Of a DNA stretch of 47,371 nucleotides, positions 33,217 to 41,242 are shown one piece after another. Numbering within the stretch: the stretch's first letter is position 1; every line of letters starts with the position of its first letter. Made by a program: the position numbers and the translations under genes. The DNA comes from Candidatus Zhuqueibacterota bacterium (GTDB lineage: Bacteria > Zhuqueibacterota > Zhuqueibacteria > Thermofontimicrobiales > Thermofontimicrobiaceae), in assembly GCA_016783825.1 (NCBI GenBank), contig JADHVV010000010.1, positions 1 to 47,371 on the forward strand, in the 5' to 3' direction. The notes below the pieces were generated by a model. It saw only the letters and a list, made by a program, of their open reading frames with translations, had not been told where the DNA came from and did not search any database.

Positions 33217-34644
33217 CTTTTCAGATGAAGGAAAAAACGGTTTCCATTTTTCTTCATCAGGAGGATTCTGAATTAAACTGATTATAATTAAACAGAGCAA
33301 TGAACATATTAATGCCGGATAAATAGCCGGGATGCCAAACAGAAAATCTCCCTGAATCTTACGAATAATTTCCCAAATTATAGTAACAAGCATACCAGCA
33401 AGGATTGAAGCTACGCCGGCATGGGGCGTTGCGCGCTTCCAGAAGAAAACTGCCATCAACGCCGGTGTTAATCCCGCGCCATAAACAGTATAAGCCGCAT
33501 AAGCTGCATCTAAAATTCTCGGAAAAAATTGCATCAAAGCAAAAGCCATAAATCCCAAAATAATCACAACTATTCGTGAATAAAAAATGATGGAGCGATC
33601 GGATATTTTTGGATTTATGAATCGTTGGTAAATATCACGCATGACATTTGTTGAAGGTACAAGTAGAAAACTATTTGCTGTTGAAATAATTATTGCCACA
33701 ATAGCCGCAATTAAAATACAGCCAATAATAACCGGCATTCCCTGGTGGGCAGCCAAAATTATTATTTTCCCGGATTCATTTGCTGGTAAATCTTTAAAAT
33801 AGCTGCTGCCTATTACAGCAAGACTTTGTAAAGCCACTCCAATTATTATTACCCCAATTATCCATCCGATAACTGATTTTTTGGCTTCTTTGGGATTTTT
33901 TGCCGAAAAGAATCGTTGATACATATTTCCATTTCCCAAAGCCAGAAGTAATGTCGGCACAAAATATCCCATCGCTTTTATCGTTGTCATATTTCCTAAC
34001 ACAGCGTGTTTCCGCGGGGGAACATTGTTTACAATATAATCCAATCCCCCAACATGATTAACGAGAAACGGAATTGCGATTATCACTCCGAAAAGAATTA
34101 AGATCCCATTAATGACATCCAAATAGGCAACTGAAAGCATTCCCGCGGTCAGCGTATATAAAACAACAAACATAGCGACAAGAATCATGGCTGTTTCCAA
34201 AGGAATTTTGCCTTCGGAAATAATATTCAAAACCCAACCACCGCCGCGAAACTGGTAGCTGACAATTGTGATATAAGCAATAATTGTTGTAATTGTTGCT
34301 AACAACCGCGCCCATTGATTGTACCGGGCTTCGAGAATATCAGGGACTGTAAATTGTCCGAATGTGCGGACTCTTCCGGCGATAAAATAGACGACAATTA
34401 TTCCCAGCCAGCCCCCGGCGCTGCCAATTAGTGATGCGTACCCATGATGGTAGCTAAGATCAGAGACACTAAAAATATCGCCGGAGCCAATCCAGGTTGC
34501 TAACAGTGTGCCAACCAAAATTGGCGCTGTCAGCTTTCTTCCTGCCACCATAAAATCTTCCTGGCTCTTAACCCGAAAAGACAGAACCAATCCAACAGTG
34601 AACAGAATTATCAAATAAATAACAATCGTAATTATGTAGGTCAT
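33202..34644 (-). CDS. Sodium:solute symporter (SSF family)
   Basis: 480 residues, about 13 hydrophobic helices. RVKSQEDFMVAGRKLTAPIL, LLATWIGSGDIFSVSDLSYH, YLDVINGILILFGVIIA and QRFFSAKNPKEAKKSVIGWI are SSF hallmarks. The Na2-site Ser/Thr residues around IISTANSFLLVPSTNVMRDI are retained. It should use the Na+ gradient for solute uptake; the substrate (sugar, amino acid, or organic acid) cannot be told. The last residues are encoded within a word-type repeat. No adjacent substrate enzyme hints at its cargo. Confidence 0.92.
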   Translation of the reverse strand: MTYIITIVIYLIILFTVGLVLSFRVKSQEDFMVAGRKLTAPILVGTLLATWIGSGDIFSVSDLSYHHGYASLIGSAGGWLGIIVVYFIAGRVRTFGQFTVPDILEARYNQWARLLATITTIIAYITIVSYQFRGGGWVLNIISEGKIPLETAMILVAMFVVLYTLTAGMLSVAYLDVINGILILFGVIIAIPFLVNHVGGLDYIVNNVPPRKHAVLGNMTTIKAMGYFVPTLLLALGNGNMYQRFFSAKNPKEAKKSVIGWIIGVIIIGVALQSLAVIGSSYFKDLPANESGKIIILAAHQGMPVIIGCILIAAIVAIIISTANSFLLVPSTNVMRDIYQRFINPKISDRSIIFYSRIVVIILGFMAFALMQFFPRILDAAYAAYTVYGAGLTPALMAVFFWKRATPHAGVASILAGMLVTIIWEIIRKIQGDFLFGIPAIYPALICSLLCLIIISLIQNPPDEEKWKPFFPSSEKILDT

Positions 34645-34778
34645 GGACTTTCCAAATATTTTATTGTTATTTCTTTTGCACTTGTCACATCTAATTTATT
34701 TTAACGAAAGTTTCAAAGTAGTCATTTTAATTTAAAAAGTCAAGTTCAAATAGTAAAAATACGTAAATATGGAAAAGC

Positions 34779-34811
34779 AACTTTACTAAACCTTCAAGGT
34801 TTAGTAAAGTT
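34779..34811. repeat. Perfect 16-bp palindrome with a one-base loop
   Basis: AACTTTACTAAACCTT (34779-34794), C, then AAGGTTTAGTAAAGTT (34796-34811). Such a DNA cruciform-like hairpin is similar in build, not sequence, to the one at 40758-40790. It lies just beyond the terminator of the surface-protein operon. Confidence 0.85.
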
Positions 34812-34816
34812 AGTCA

Positions 34817-34858
34817 GCAAAAAAATAAGGCTTCTTTCAATTAAGAAAGAAGCCTTAC
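34817..34858 (-). terminator. Rho-independent terminator of the PEGA/Ig surface operon
   Basis: A 13-bp perfect stem TAAGGCTTCTTTC/GAAAGAAGCCTTA (34826-34838 and 34845-34857, 6-base loop). On the minus strand it is followed by a run of seven T, about 50 bases after the stop codon of the lipoprotein gene. A textbook intrinsic terminator. Confidence 0.9.
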
Positions 34859-34909
34859 TATTAGGTGCAGCCCAAAAGATGTCGAGCAATTAATTCAAAG
34901 ATGCAAGGA

Positions 34910-37471
34910 TCACGGTTGTTTATATTCTAACATAAAACCGGTTACATGTACACTTTCAGCTCCGGTAAAATCGCCGTCATTAATAAATTGTGGATAATCC
35001 TGTGAAATAGTTGCATAGTGATGCAATTCCACTGTAACAAGACCGGGATTCAGATAAAACAATCCTGCATTTCTTTCAGTGACATGCGGCGCACCAGGGT
35101 CATCGGGAACTACTTTATACAGACCTGCATTACCATCCTGGGGATAATAATTATTTCCATTATTATCTTTTAATACAATAAAAAAACTTTCATTTTCCTG
35201 ACTATCTCCGCTATCATACCAAACATTAGCCGATACATCGTACCAGCCTCCCTGCACCACTTCAGCCTGACCTGCATTGGTTTCCACTTGCGGTATGTCG
35301 GTATGTGAAGCAGCTACTTTTGCAGCCGATGTGATAAAAATCGGCACAACCTGTGGCTGAATTTCTGTATTAACGACTTGAATCGGCTTGGTTACCGAAA
35401 CCTGTCCCGCCTGGTTGTAAGCTGTTGCAGTAATCTCCCTTAATCCTTCAGACTGGAAGACAACTTCGGTTTTACCATTCAATCCAGGCATTTGAACATA
35501 ATCAACATCAACCCGGTCTGCATTCTGGCTGTGCCACTCGATTTGCGCCGGTTGTCCAACTTCAGCGCTATCAACTACTGCCAAAAAGATAATTGGCAAT
35601 TCCGGCGCAGTTGGTTCGTTGATGTACACAGAATCGGTTTTTGTTGTTGTGGTTTGATTTGTGCCATAGGCTACCGCTGTAAATATTTTCAAGCCGGGAT
35701 TGGCAAAATAAACATCTTCAGTTCCGGATGATCCTCTCAAACCGATTCCCTGGTCCATGATCACCTGGTAACCATTGCTATTCCAGGAAACGGAGATTGG
35801 CGCGCCAAATTCAGCAATTTTTGGATCAACTGTAAATTCTAAAGCAGGAGGTTTAACAACCGGATCGTCTTCCGTTCCCACTTTTAATGCTACGGATGCT
35901 GAGACCATTCCACCGCCATTACTGGCTGAAAGGGTATAAATTGTATTTATATCCGGCGTAACATTTTGATTGCCAGCCAAACCAACTTCCCCAATATTTT
36001 GATCCACCATTACCTTAACATTTTCACCAGTAACTTCCCAATGAAGCACAGCAGTTTCTCCCAGGAGAATCGAATCCGGCGTTACTGAAAATGTCTTGAT
36101 AAATGGTTGATCTATTGTTGGGTCTTCTTTATGGGACACTTTTAAATTTACTGTTTTGTAAACTATTCCACCACTATTGGTCGCATAAAGCGTATAAGAT
36201 GTATTAACGGCTGGACTAACATTATTATTTCCAATTGCACCAACTTCACCAATCCCCTGGTCTAAAATGATCTTGACTTGTTCTCCGGAAACTTCCCATT
36301 GCAATATGGCAGTCTCTCCCCCTTCTATTGAATCGGGAGTTACTAAAAATTTTGTAATCAGCGGCGGATCCACTGTTGGATTATCAGCCGCTTCTACAAT
36401 TAGTGTATCCGTGTCCACTGCTGTTCCACCCGGTCCATAAGCATACGCCTTAATTTCATAAGTTCCAGGAAACGAAAAACTTACTTGCCACGCGCCATCG
36501 AGCCCGGCATTGGAAACATAATCCACAGAAACAGATGTGGCATTTACGGACTCCCATTTTATGGCAGCAGCTTCGGTTACTTTTATTTTTTTCGGATTAA
36601 TGCCCAATTCAATTGTAGGTGGCAGCAGTGGATTTTCAACAGGGTTGGAGATAAATACACTATCTAATATACCCAAACAACCGGCATTATTGTGTGCTGT
36701 GGCTCTAATATACTTTTTCCCCGAGGTTTGAAATTGAATCTCGCGTTTACCTCTTAAACCGGGATTTTCAATAAAATCAATTTCAAGTCTTTCTGCATTA
36801 TTCGACTCCCAGGTAACAACTACCGGCTGACCTATAAAACCGGTGTCTGCAACTGCCAAAACAACATCAGGTAATTCAGTATTTTCCAATTTTTCTAATT
36901 GGATATTTTGAACCACAATGCTGTCTGTTTTGACTTCGATTGCTTTCAGAAATAAACGGTAACCCTGACGTTCAGCTCTTAAAAAATAGCCGCCGGGATC
37001 AAGCACATATTTTTTTTCCCGCTCATAAAACTGGTCAACAATCTCATTGCTATTATTGCTTAAAACAGTCGCAACAGAATCCCGATCAACTGTTATAAAT
37101 AATTGTCCTTTGTTCAACGATAAATTTTTTAAAAGCGCTTCAATGTAAATTGATTGAGAGCGATCCACAGCAATACTTTCCGTATATAGCTCAAAACCTT
37201 GCTTTTGTAATCGCAGAGAATGGATGCCAGGTTCCACGTTTTCTTTTGTCAGTGGCGTGAAACCAATAGATACTCCATCCCAATATACATCTGCGCTGTC
37301 CAGAGTTTGTCCACCATAATCAGTGGCAGATATTACAACTTTGCTGAAATCTTTTTCTAACTCTACATTTTCAACTTCTTTTTCAGTCGGTAAGGGCGCT
37401 TTACTACACGCCCAGCCCATCAGCAACAAGAGAACAATCCCCAACCACACAACTTCCCTTCCCGTGTTCAT
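34910..37471 (-). CDS. PEGA-domain lipoprotein with serial Ig-like modules
   Basis: 853 residues. The signal peptide ends in a lipobox (LMGWACS). Residues about 40-190 contain PEGA-like segments (SADVYWDGVSIGFTPLTKEN; EPGIHSLRLQKQGFELY). Then come about six Ig-like modules that alternate two types. One type has (T)WESNNAERLEIDFIENPGL-like strands with NPGLRGK; the other has LQWEVSGEQVKIILDQGIGE with NNNVSPAVNTSYTLYATNSGG. A final domain (about 720-853) has VTELHHY-like strands and HVTERNAGLFYLNPG. It should be a long, multi-domain surface or periplasmic protein, possibly binding or bracing other envelope parts. It is co-transcribed with the OmpA/barrel gene (16 bases upstream) and followed by a strong terminator. 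Confidence 0.85.
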   Translation of the reverse strand: MNTGREVVWLGIVLLLLMGWACSKAPLPTEKEVENVELEKDFSKVVISATDYGGQTLDSADVYWDGVSIGFTPLTKENVEPGIHSLRLQKQGFELYTESIAVDRSQSIYIEALLKNLSLNKGQLFITVDRDSVATVLSNNSNEIVDQFYEREKKYVLDPGGYFLRAERQGYRLFLKAIEVKTDSIVVQNIQLEKLENTELPDVVLAVADTGFIGQPVVVTWESNNAERLEIDFIENPGLRGKREIQFQTSGKKYIRATAHNNAGCLGILDSVFISNPVENPLLPPTIELGINPKKIKVTEAAAIKWESVNATSVSVDYVSNAGLDGAWQVSFSFPGTYEIKAYAYGPGGTAVDTDTLIVEAADNPTVDPPLITKFLVTPDSIEGGETAILQWEVSGEQVKIILDQGIGEVGAIGNNNVSPAVNTSYTLYATNSGGIVYKTVNLKVSHKEDPTIDQPFIKTFSVTPDSILLGETAVLHWEVTGENVKVMVDQNIGEVGLAGNQNVTPDINTIYTLSASNGGGMVSASVALKVGTEDDPVVKPPALEFTVDPKIAEFGAPISVSWNSNGYQVIMDQGIGLRGSSGTEDVYFANPGLKIFTAVAYGTNQTTTTKTDSVYINEPTAPELPIIFLAVVDSAEVGQPAQIEWHSQNADRVDVDYVQMPGLNGKTEVVFQSEGLREITATAYNQAGQVSVTKPIQVVNTEIQPQVVPIFITSAAKVAASHTDIPQVETNAGQAEVVQGGWYDVSANVWYDSGDSQENESFFIVLKDNNGNNYYPQDGNAGLYKVVPDDPGAPHVTERNAGLFYLNPGLVTVELHHYATISQDYPQFINDGDFTGAESVHVTGFMLEYKQP

Positions 37472-37487
37472 TGCCTTACCTCACTGG

Positions 37488-38489
37488 TTAGTTAACTAAA
37501 AATTTAATATTTAAATGAAATATAAAACCACTTACCCAACGGTCCGATTCTGTCAATGTACTCAACCGGGAGTAAGAATATCCTGCAAATCCTTCAAAAA
37601 TTTTCCATCTAATCGATGGTCCTGCGGCAAGACCAAGCACTTTCATGGTCCAATTATCCGTTTTAGAGAGAAACTCCCAACCTGAAAACAAGCCGGCTTT
37701 GTATGCAAGCATTCTTCCTGGGAACACTATAAACGATCCCATCAACATGGCATCACCTCTTTTACCGAGTTCGTCTTTCCGGCTCCACGGCGTAAAACCA
37801 CCTTCAAGATCAAACGCCCATAATTCTCTGCGCAATAAAATTCCCACGCTGGGAACAAACAGATCATAAGGAGCGCCTGCTGACCACGCCAACAACCCGG
37901 TTTTTATTTCCCAATCAAAGAATGATGGTTCAATAATTTTTTCTTGTTTTGTGTTTTCTAATGTTATAATCCGGGTGAGTGTATCATGGATGGAGGCAAA
38001 TTTCTGAGCCTGATCCTCATTTAAATCTGCCAGTAAATCAGTTAAAGATTCATTTGCAACGCGGAGCTTTTCAATTTCTTCCTTCATCTTAAAAACATCC
38101 GGTGGCTTTGGAGACCACACAACTTTTACCCCCCTGATCAACTCATCAGTTATTCCGACCTCTCCCCAACCATAACGTTTCATTAATGCCAAGGACCTTT
38201 CCAGTTTTTTTGTCTGGTCTAAAGCGCCTGAAATTTTAGAATTTTTAGTAAATCCTCTCCAGGCTAAATTATCAGCCGCGCCTAAAAAGCGCACGACGAT
38301 ATCATCACGTTTCATCAGGCTGTCTAAAAATGCCAGCGCGTTTTTGTCTATTGTAATGTCATCAAAATTAGCGCTGCCGGGTTCGTTGGTTTTGATCCAA
38401 ATTGTACCGGACTCTTGCGCCGTAAGCGGGCAGAAACACAATACGACCGTTAGTAAATAAAAAGCTATTTTGTTTAGAATGGTTTTCAT
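37488..38489 (-). CDS. OmpA-like plus outer-membrane barrel protein
   Basis: 333 residues with signal peptide (LCFCPLTAQES). Residues about 45-130 resemble an OmpA-type peptidoglycan-associated fold (ALAFLDSLMKRDDIVVRFLG, KKLERSLALMKRYGWGE, RGVKVVW) though core contact residues are not certain. A short coiled coil (about 130-165: KMKEEIEKLRVANESLTDLL) follows, then an eight-strand-like outer-membrane barrel (about 195-333). That order (periplasmic domain first, barrel last) is the reverse of classical OmpA. It sits 16 bases upstream of the Ig lipoprotein gene, suggesting a surface complex. No Shine-Dalgarno is clear at its ATG. Confidence 0.75.
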   Translation of the reverse strand: MKTILNKIAFYLLTVVLCFCPLTAQESGTIWIKTNEPGSANFDDITIDKNALAFLDSLMKRDDIVVRFLGAADNLAWRGFTKNSKISGALDQTKKLERSLALMKRYGWGEVGITDELIRGVKVVWSPKPPDVFKMKEEIEKLRVANESLTDLLADLNEDQAQKFASIHDTLTRIITLENTKQEKIIEPSFFDWEIKTGLLAWSAGAPYDLFVPSVGILLRRELWAFDLEGGFTPWSRKDELGKRGDAMLMGSFIVFPGRMLAYKAGLFSGWEFLSKTDNWTMKVLGLAAGPSIRWKIFEGFAGYSYSRLSTLTESDRWVSGFIFHLNIKFLVN

Positions 38490-39230
38490 TTGTTAATACA
38501 AAGAAATATATTTATCTTACGTTAGCCTTATCTAATCAATTGTTTTTTAATAAAGTTAATCAAACAAACTATCGATAAATATGCAATTAACATGCCAATA
38601 TTATAAATTTCCACAACATGCAAAGTTATTTTTTGTTAACATAATATTTTATTTATTTATGTTAAGTTATTTTTTATGGTATCATATCACAATACATTAT
38701 GAGGTAATTAATTTTATGTATTTCATATTAAACAGGTAGTTACAGCATACTATTTATAATTAGTTCAAGCAAATATCTAATATAATCTATAATTAAAATA
38801 AAGCAGTTAATTGTTGATCATCACATTTTAGCATAATTGTTAAACTTTTTTGAACGTATTGGATAAATATGGTTTTGAGTATTTCATTTTGAAATAGTTG
38901 TCCGTTTTTGAGATTTTAACTGTGTAGTTCGTTTTTTCAATTTGATCGATTTGTTGCATTCATTCCGCTACCTTCCTTGTAATAATCAAAAAAACATTTG
39001 ACTTTTTCAATTATTTTCCTATATTACACGTATCTCTATGAATCTTAATATTTAACATGAACCTTTTTTAATAAGAGCAACAAACGTCTTTAATTATCCA
39101 TTAGTTGAATATAACCTTAAAATAGCCATAGACGCGCAAAACCAAAGGCACGCAAAGCGCGTCCGTGTACAAAAAAACGTCATCGTTATTGATGAACTAC
39201 TCTATTGAGAGTCCAAAGGAGAAAAAGCCC
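38490..39230. other. Long intergenic region before a T9SS cargo gene, no gene seen
   Basis: 741 bases, mostly very AT-rich, with no frame longer than a few dozen codons that looks coding. Near its right end, GACGCGC (39131-39137) and GCGCGTC (39157-39163) form an inverted repeat, and AAAGGAG (39215-39221) is the ribosome-binding site of the next gene. Nothing else is recognisable. Confidence 0.6.
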
Positions 39231-40748
39231 ATGCCTAGAAAACGTCTTTTTTTGTTACTCATCCTCTTGATCACCGCGCTGTTGAGCGCCCAGCCGCTAT
39301 TTGTTGTCCACGCTGCCACCATCACCGGTAATAAAGCAGATACTCATGGCGGCGGGGTCTACAACGGCGGCGGCTACGGCGGCGGCAAATTAGATGCCTG
39401 GATCGATTTTGATGGCAGCGGCACTTTTGATCATGCTACTGAACACCTGTTTGGCGGCACCAGTAGGGATATAGTTGCTGGTGTAAATCCAGTCATTACA
39501 TATAATGTCCCTGCTAATGCGACTTATGCCAGCGGTACGTATGCCAGGTTCAGGTTGAGTACAGCAGGTAGCTTACAACCCACCGGAACGGCTAATGATG
39601 GCGAGGTTGAAGATTACAAAGTTAAGACTGCTAAAGATTCTGACGGTGATGGCGTTCCGGATAATATTGAACAGCCTAATGGTGCAACTGATTGGGATGG
39701 TGATGGACTACCTGATCCATTAGATTACGATCCTGCAGGTTGGATTTATAATGAACAAACCGGAGAGATTGTAACCAGCGGACTGGTTTCTGTTTCCACT
39801 ACCAATGGTGCGGTTTTATTGGTTGAAGATGGTTCAAACGGGCATTACCAATTCTTCATAATTGGCATGAATGCAACTGCTGATGTGACGTTGACTTTTA
39901 TGCCGCCTTCAGGGTACCAGTCGAGTACAACCTGCTTGCCGCAAACCGGACCTTATGAACCCAGTCCTCCGCCAACTGCGCCGGGTGCGATCTATTTGGG
40001 CTCCAGTGAAGATGCCGGAAATACCGGGTATTTGGTGGATTGGACGTGTGGCGCAAATCCTTACTACCTGACATTTAGATTAGATCCAACTGATCCGTAT
40101 GTATTTGACAATAATTTTCCGGTTTCACTGTTAGCGCCCACCAATGTTGTATTTTCTTCGTTCTTTGCTGAAGTAGGTCAAGATGGCATCTTGACCTACT
40201 GGACAACCGAAACCGAACCCAACAACGCAGGTTTCAACGTTTACCGCAGTACAGAAGAAAACGGGGATTACATCAAAGTAAACGAATCCCTGATCCCGGC
40301 TTTAGGTGATGCCACAACCGGCGCCAGTTACAGCTACGTTGACAAGCCGGATCAAGCCGATGATTATTATTACAAACTGCAATCTGTTTCTCTGGATGGC
40401 AGCATTAATTTCCACGAACCGATTTTCGTGGGATTAACTTCAGTTGATCTTAAAAAATACACGGTGCCGGATAATTACACCTTATTCCAGAATTATCCCA
40501 ATCCATTCAACCCAGAAACGACGATAGAATTTGGTTTGCCAAAACTATGTTTTGTGGAAATATCTATTTATGACATTAATGGCAAATTGGTGAAAAAGTT
40601 GGTATCGGAGCAAAGGTCAGCAGGTAATCATGTGGTTAAATGGAATGCCCGGGATGAGAATGGAGTTCGGGTGAGCAGTGGTGTTTATTTGTATTATTTC
40701 AAGGTTGGTGATTTCAGTCAGACTTACAAAATGATTTTGATGAAATAA
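39231..40748 (+). CDS. T9SS cargo protein with GEVED domain and TSP3-like repeats
   Basis: 505 residues from the ATG at 39231, with AGGAG 10 bases before it. After a signal peptide ending FVVHA, a short TITGNKADTHGGGVYNGGGY segment looks like a fragment of a beta-helix (polymorphic outer-membrane) repeat. It runs directly into a GEVED-type domain (AWIDFDGSGTFDHATEHLFG; YARFRLSTAGSL; GEVEDYKV). Asp-rich calcium repeats follow (DSDGDGVPDNIE, DWDGDGLPDPLDYD), then Ig/fibronectin-like stretches and a type A T9SS sorting domain (FQNYPNPFNPETTIEFGLPK ... GVYLYYFKVGDF). It should be exported and attached to the surface. The first 300 bases have higher G+C than the surroundings. Confidence 0.85.
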   Translation: MPRKRLFLLLILLITALLSAQPLFVVHAATITGNKADTHGGGVYNGGGYGGGKLDAWIDFDGSGTFDHATEHLFGGTSRDIVAGVNPVITYNVPANATYASGTYARFRLSTAGSLQPTGTANDGEVEDYKVKTAKDSDGDGVPDNIEQPNGATDWDGDGLPDPLDYDPAGWIYNEQTGEIVTSGLVSVSTTNGAVLLVEDGSNGHYQFFIIGMNATADVTLTFMPPSGYQSSTTCLPQTGPYEPSPPPTAPGAIYLGSSEDAGNTGYLVDWTCGANPYYLTFRLDPTDPYVFDNNFPVSLLAPTNVVFSSFFAEVGQDGILTYWTTETEPNNAGFNVYRSTEENGDYIKVNESLIPALGDATTGASYSYVDKPDQADDYYYKLQSVSLDGSINFHEPIFVGLTSVDLKKYTVPDNYTLFQNYPNPFNPETTIEFGLPKLCFVEISIYDINGKLVKKLVSEQRSAGNHVVKWNARDENGVRVSSGVYLYYFKVGDFSQTYKMILMK

Positions 40749-40757
40749 TTTTTGTAA

Positions 40758-40790
40758 ACGTGCCACGCACTTTAAAAGTGCGTGGCACGT
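40758..40790. repeat. Perfect 16-bp palindrome with a one-base loop after T9SS cargo gene
   Basis: ACGTGCCACGCACTTT (40758-40773), A, AAAGTGCGTGGCACGT (40775-40790). It lies 10 bases after the stop codon. It may act in termination, though no T-run follows. Confidence 0.85.
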
Positions 40791-40933
40791 ATCCTACATA
40801 TAATTTTTAATAGAATTTTTCATATGACAGTCGGAAAGTAATGCATACATATTAATAATTAAAAAATGTAAATAAATTCATCCCAAACATTTCCCATATC
40901 TTCTTCTTCATCAAAAGATCTTTATTAATTAAT

Positions 40934-40967
40934 AATGTCGATTTAGATTAATTTCTGAATCGACATT
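40934..40967 (+). terminator. Hairpin with AATGTCGATT/AATCGACATT stem
   Basis: A 10-bp perfect stem (40934-40943 and 40958-40967) with a 14-base loop, followed by GTTTTATATT, a weak T-run. It could serve as a terminator or attenuator. Moderate support only. Confidence 0.5.
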
Positions 40968-41129
40968 GTTTTATATTGATACAATATTTTCATCATGGTA
41001 CACAATCGAACACTAATTAACTTATTATGATTTTATAAGTTATATTAAGATTACTTATTTACCGGTCAAATAACCATTGTTTTTTTTATTGTTACACAAC
41101 ATATCCGCCTATGCTTTCAATTTTATGAA

Positions 41130-41180
41130 GTTATATAAATTTAATTTTACAAATATGTTAATGTTGGTATTATTCTTGTT
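41130..41180 (+). promoter_or_regulatory. Conserved upstream element of C25 paralog 1
   Basis: ATATAAATTTAATTTTACAA and AAATATGTTAATGTTGG, then TATTATTCTTG are conserved with the block at 46171-46220 upstream of the second C25 gene, whereas the bases around it differ. It lies about 60-110 bases before the start codon. TATTCTTG fits the Bacteroidetes-like -7 box TAnnTTTG in part (copy 2: TATTTTTG). Confidence 0.6.
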
Positions 41181-41242
41181 AGCTATTATCGGTTTTGAAA
41201 TAAAAGGTTCTTGATAAAAATAATCGTAACTATTTTTTGAAT

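Larger units (their letters stand above)
40749..41242. other. Intergenic region with palindrome, hairpin and promoter-like element
   Basis: 494 bases without a gene. It contains the perfect palindrome at 40758-40790, a second hairpin at 40934-40967, and the conserved upstream block of the C25 gene (41130-41180). The rest is AT-rich. Confidence 0.6.

Noticed and set aside
36485-36731. Plus-strand frames inside the Ig lipoprotein
   Set aside because: Shadow frames within a clear, domain-rich minus-strand gene.
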